From Lates calcarifer (taxonomy: Eukaryota; Chordata; Actinopteri; Centropomidae): 64,000 nucleotides of DNA. The notes beneath the pieces were generated by a model. The model saw only the letters and a program-made list of their open reading frames with translations, searched no databases and was not told the DNA's origin. Both the position numbers and the translations under genes were made by a program. The stretch spans positions 17,599,616 to 17,663,615 of the forward strand of contig NC_066856.1 of NCBI RefSeq assembly GCF_001640805.2, read 5' to 3'. The number at the start of each line of letters is the position of its first letter. The first letter of the stretch is position 1. This document shows positions 62,601 through 64,000 of this stretch, one piece after another.

Positions 62601-62627
<27 letters not shown>
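62601..62627. repeat. Poly(T) run, 27 bases
   Basis: Uninterrupted T run followed by GGACTCATC. No associated retroposon body recognised. Confidence 0.85.
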
Positions 62628-64000
62628 GGACTCATCATAAAACGTTCACACACTTGTTATCATGTAATGTGTATGTATATCAAATAATAATTGTTGTCTG
62701 TAAAATTGCTGACGATTTAGGCCCTTAAAAATGTATTCTCCATTGCTAAAACAGTGCATCTCGAGAGTCAAAGGAGGTTGTATTTTTGTCTTTTTCAGAT
62801 CACACAATTCAAGAACAGAGGATCTGTTCTGTCTTTTCTGAGAATGGTGTGCAGCAGCCTTTTCACAAAACTGTTTTATACAGTTGTGCAGCGTGTAGGT
62901 GGTCTTGTTGCACCAAGTTAACAACATAATACAATGTTCAATAAAGCTTATAATTACACCTTCCTCTTTTTCAGTGTATCACATCTTTTCCACAATTAGA
63001 TCACTGAATTTTTCACAGGTGCACATGTTGCTAATTGCCACTTTTCCTCAAAAGATTCAGCATCACCGATCCAGAGATTCACTTTGTTTATGCTGCCTAG
63101 AAACAGTGGATGGCTGATCTTATGTACCAACCAGACCACATCAAAGGGAGGATCTCATTTTGAAATTGGCATCCAGGGGCAACCAATGAACCACTACCCG
63201 CAACAAATGTATGCAGAGTTCATGTTCATTTTAACTTTCAAAGGCTTTTAGTTGTTCTTCCTCACATCAGAAAGGTGTTCAGTACTTATTTCTTCCAGAG
63301 TTCCTTCATTAACTGGAAAAGGGATGAGAGGAGCAAAGAAGTGAATCAGTTTCACCTGTTTGCTGATAATACTGTAGAAGCAGAATTGCATTTTCCATCT
63401 TTAAATTCAAACTTCTTTTCCACTCTTTAATCAATTTTTCCGTATTTAAAAATAGTAAATGTTGCTTGTTAATAGGGTTGTAGAGTCACTGCATTGTTGA
63501 CTCACAAAACCTGTTGAGGAAATTATTAGCTATATTAATATTCTGTCTGACAAAGATGGTACAGGTAAATATCAATCAGAAACAAATGGGAATGAATAAT
63601 CATACAGCCTTTTTTTAGACATACAAACTAACCACAACTGCTCAGTGAATCAGATAGCATAATGATAAAAAATTAACATGGTGTTCTCTCATGCAGACAG
63701 ACTAGAACAAAGAATGCTTACAGGGAAAACTGAAGAACTACTCCTGAACCGAACACTGTTATTGAAGACAATTACGTCTTCATTCTTATATTAGTGCTAG
63801 GTATGAGCTAGAGCTTTGCCATGACAATAATAACATAAGTAACTGCAAGAACTCTGGCAACAAAAACTAAATGCTGATAGTAATTTACGTTATTTGTTGT
63901 AAGAAGCTACAAACTTTTTAAAGCCACCATAAAGTAAGTGTTTAGAGTTTTTAGTGGAATAAATGACTTAAAAATGGCTCTAGAACAACACCACAATCCA
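62628..64000. other. Noncoding, no gene seen
   Basis: AT-rich sequence to the end of the window. The 93-codon - strand and 72-codon + strand frames at 62646-63117 have neither splice context nor recognisable content. Confidence 0.5.

Noticed and set aside
1..64000. CRISPR array, prokaryotic operons, rRNA or tRNA genes, viral genes
   Set aside because: No regularly spaced direct repeats with unique spacers, no ribosome-binding-site-led gene clusters, and no complete A/B-box tRNA or rRNA core was seen by eye on either strand. Known vertebrate miRNA mature sequences that I checked for by eye (such as let-7, miR-9, miR-124, miR-204, miR-218) were not found.

Overview
This window is vertebrate nuclear DNA, almost certainly from a teleost fish and probably a percomorph. 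It is AT-rich and CpG-poor, full of microsatellites and homopolymer runs, and its dispersed repeats look like teleost families. The clearest is the L2-type LINE 3' tail at about 59484-59586, with the usual 'tatataaataaaattg' end and a GACTT tail. No bacterial, viral or organellar gene organisation is present. The open reading frames that stand out by length (100-127 codons) are about as many as an AT-rich 64 kb should give by chance, so ORF length is not evidence of a gene here.

I could identify no protein by name. The best gene-like signals are three. (1) Two possible exons on the + strand, 19903-20067 and 21204-21352, have near-perfect splice sites and a matching reading phase across a 1.1 kb intron. 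(2) A pyrimidine-rich possible first exon on the - strand, about 17079-16827, ends in a consensus splice donor. Its reading frame looks like a signal peptide but has no ATG, so it may be 5' UTR. (3) A possible symmetric 147-base exon on the - strand, 58348-58202, begins with AG|ATG. All three need transcript data. The rest is best read as intergenic or intronic DNA with a few stretches that could be conserved regulatory elements.

Layout. 1-8.4 kb: unique AT-rich DNA with two same-strand copies of one short repeat (497-716 and 6886-7085), an old dispersed repeat (1075-1235) and a decayed 46-bp minisatellite (5521-5655). 8.4-17.3 kb: no clear gene; a C-rich tract at 12515-12543, GT repeats, a hairpin at 16209-16252 and the - strand first-exon candidate. 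17.3-26.6 kb: the + strand exon pair, then AT-rich DNA. 26.64-26.90 kb: an LTR-like insertion with GC box, TATA box and polyadenylation signal. 27-53 kb: mostly featureless apart from simple repeats, a dispersed repeat near 38.1 kb and a small G-rich tract at 44.08 kb. 53.0-54.8 kb: decayed Tc1/mariner material, including an antisense transposase remnant, a head-to-head second fragment and a complete MITE of about 181 bp with TA target duplication. 55-64 kb: candidate noncoding conserved blocks, two strong hairpins (57578-57616 and 61973-62015), the L2 tail and fragments of other teleost repeats.

I found no previously undescribed multi-gene system. The observations most worth checking are the phase-matched exon pair, the MITE next to its possible parent transposon, and the near-perfect 19-bp inverted repeat at 62.0 kb.
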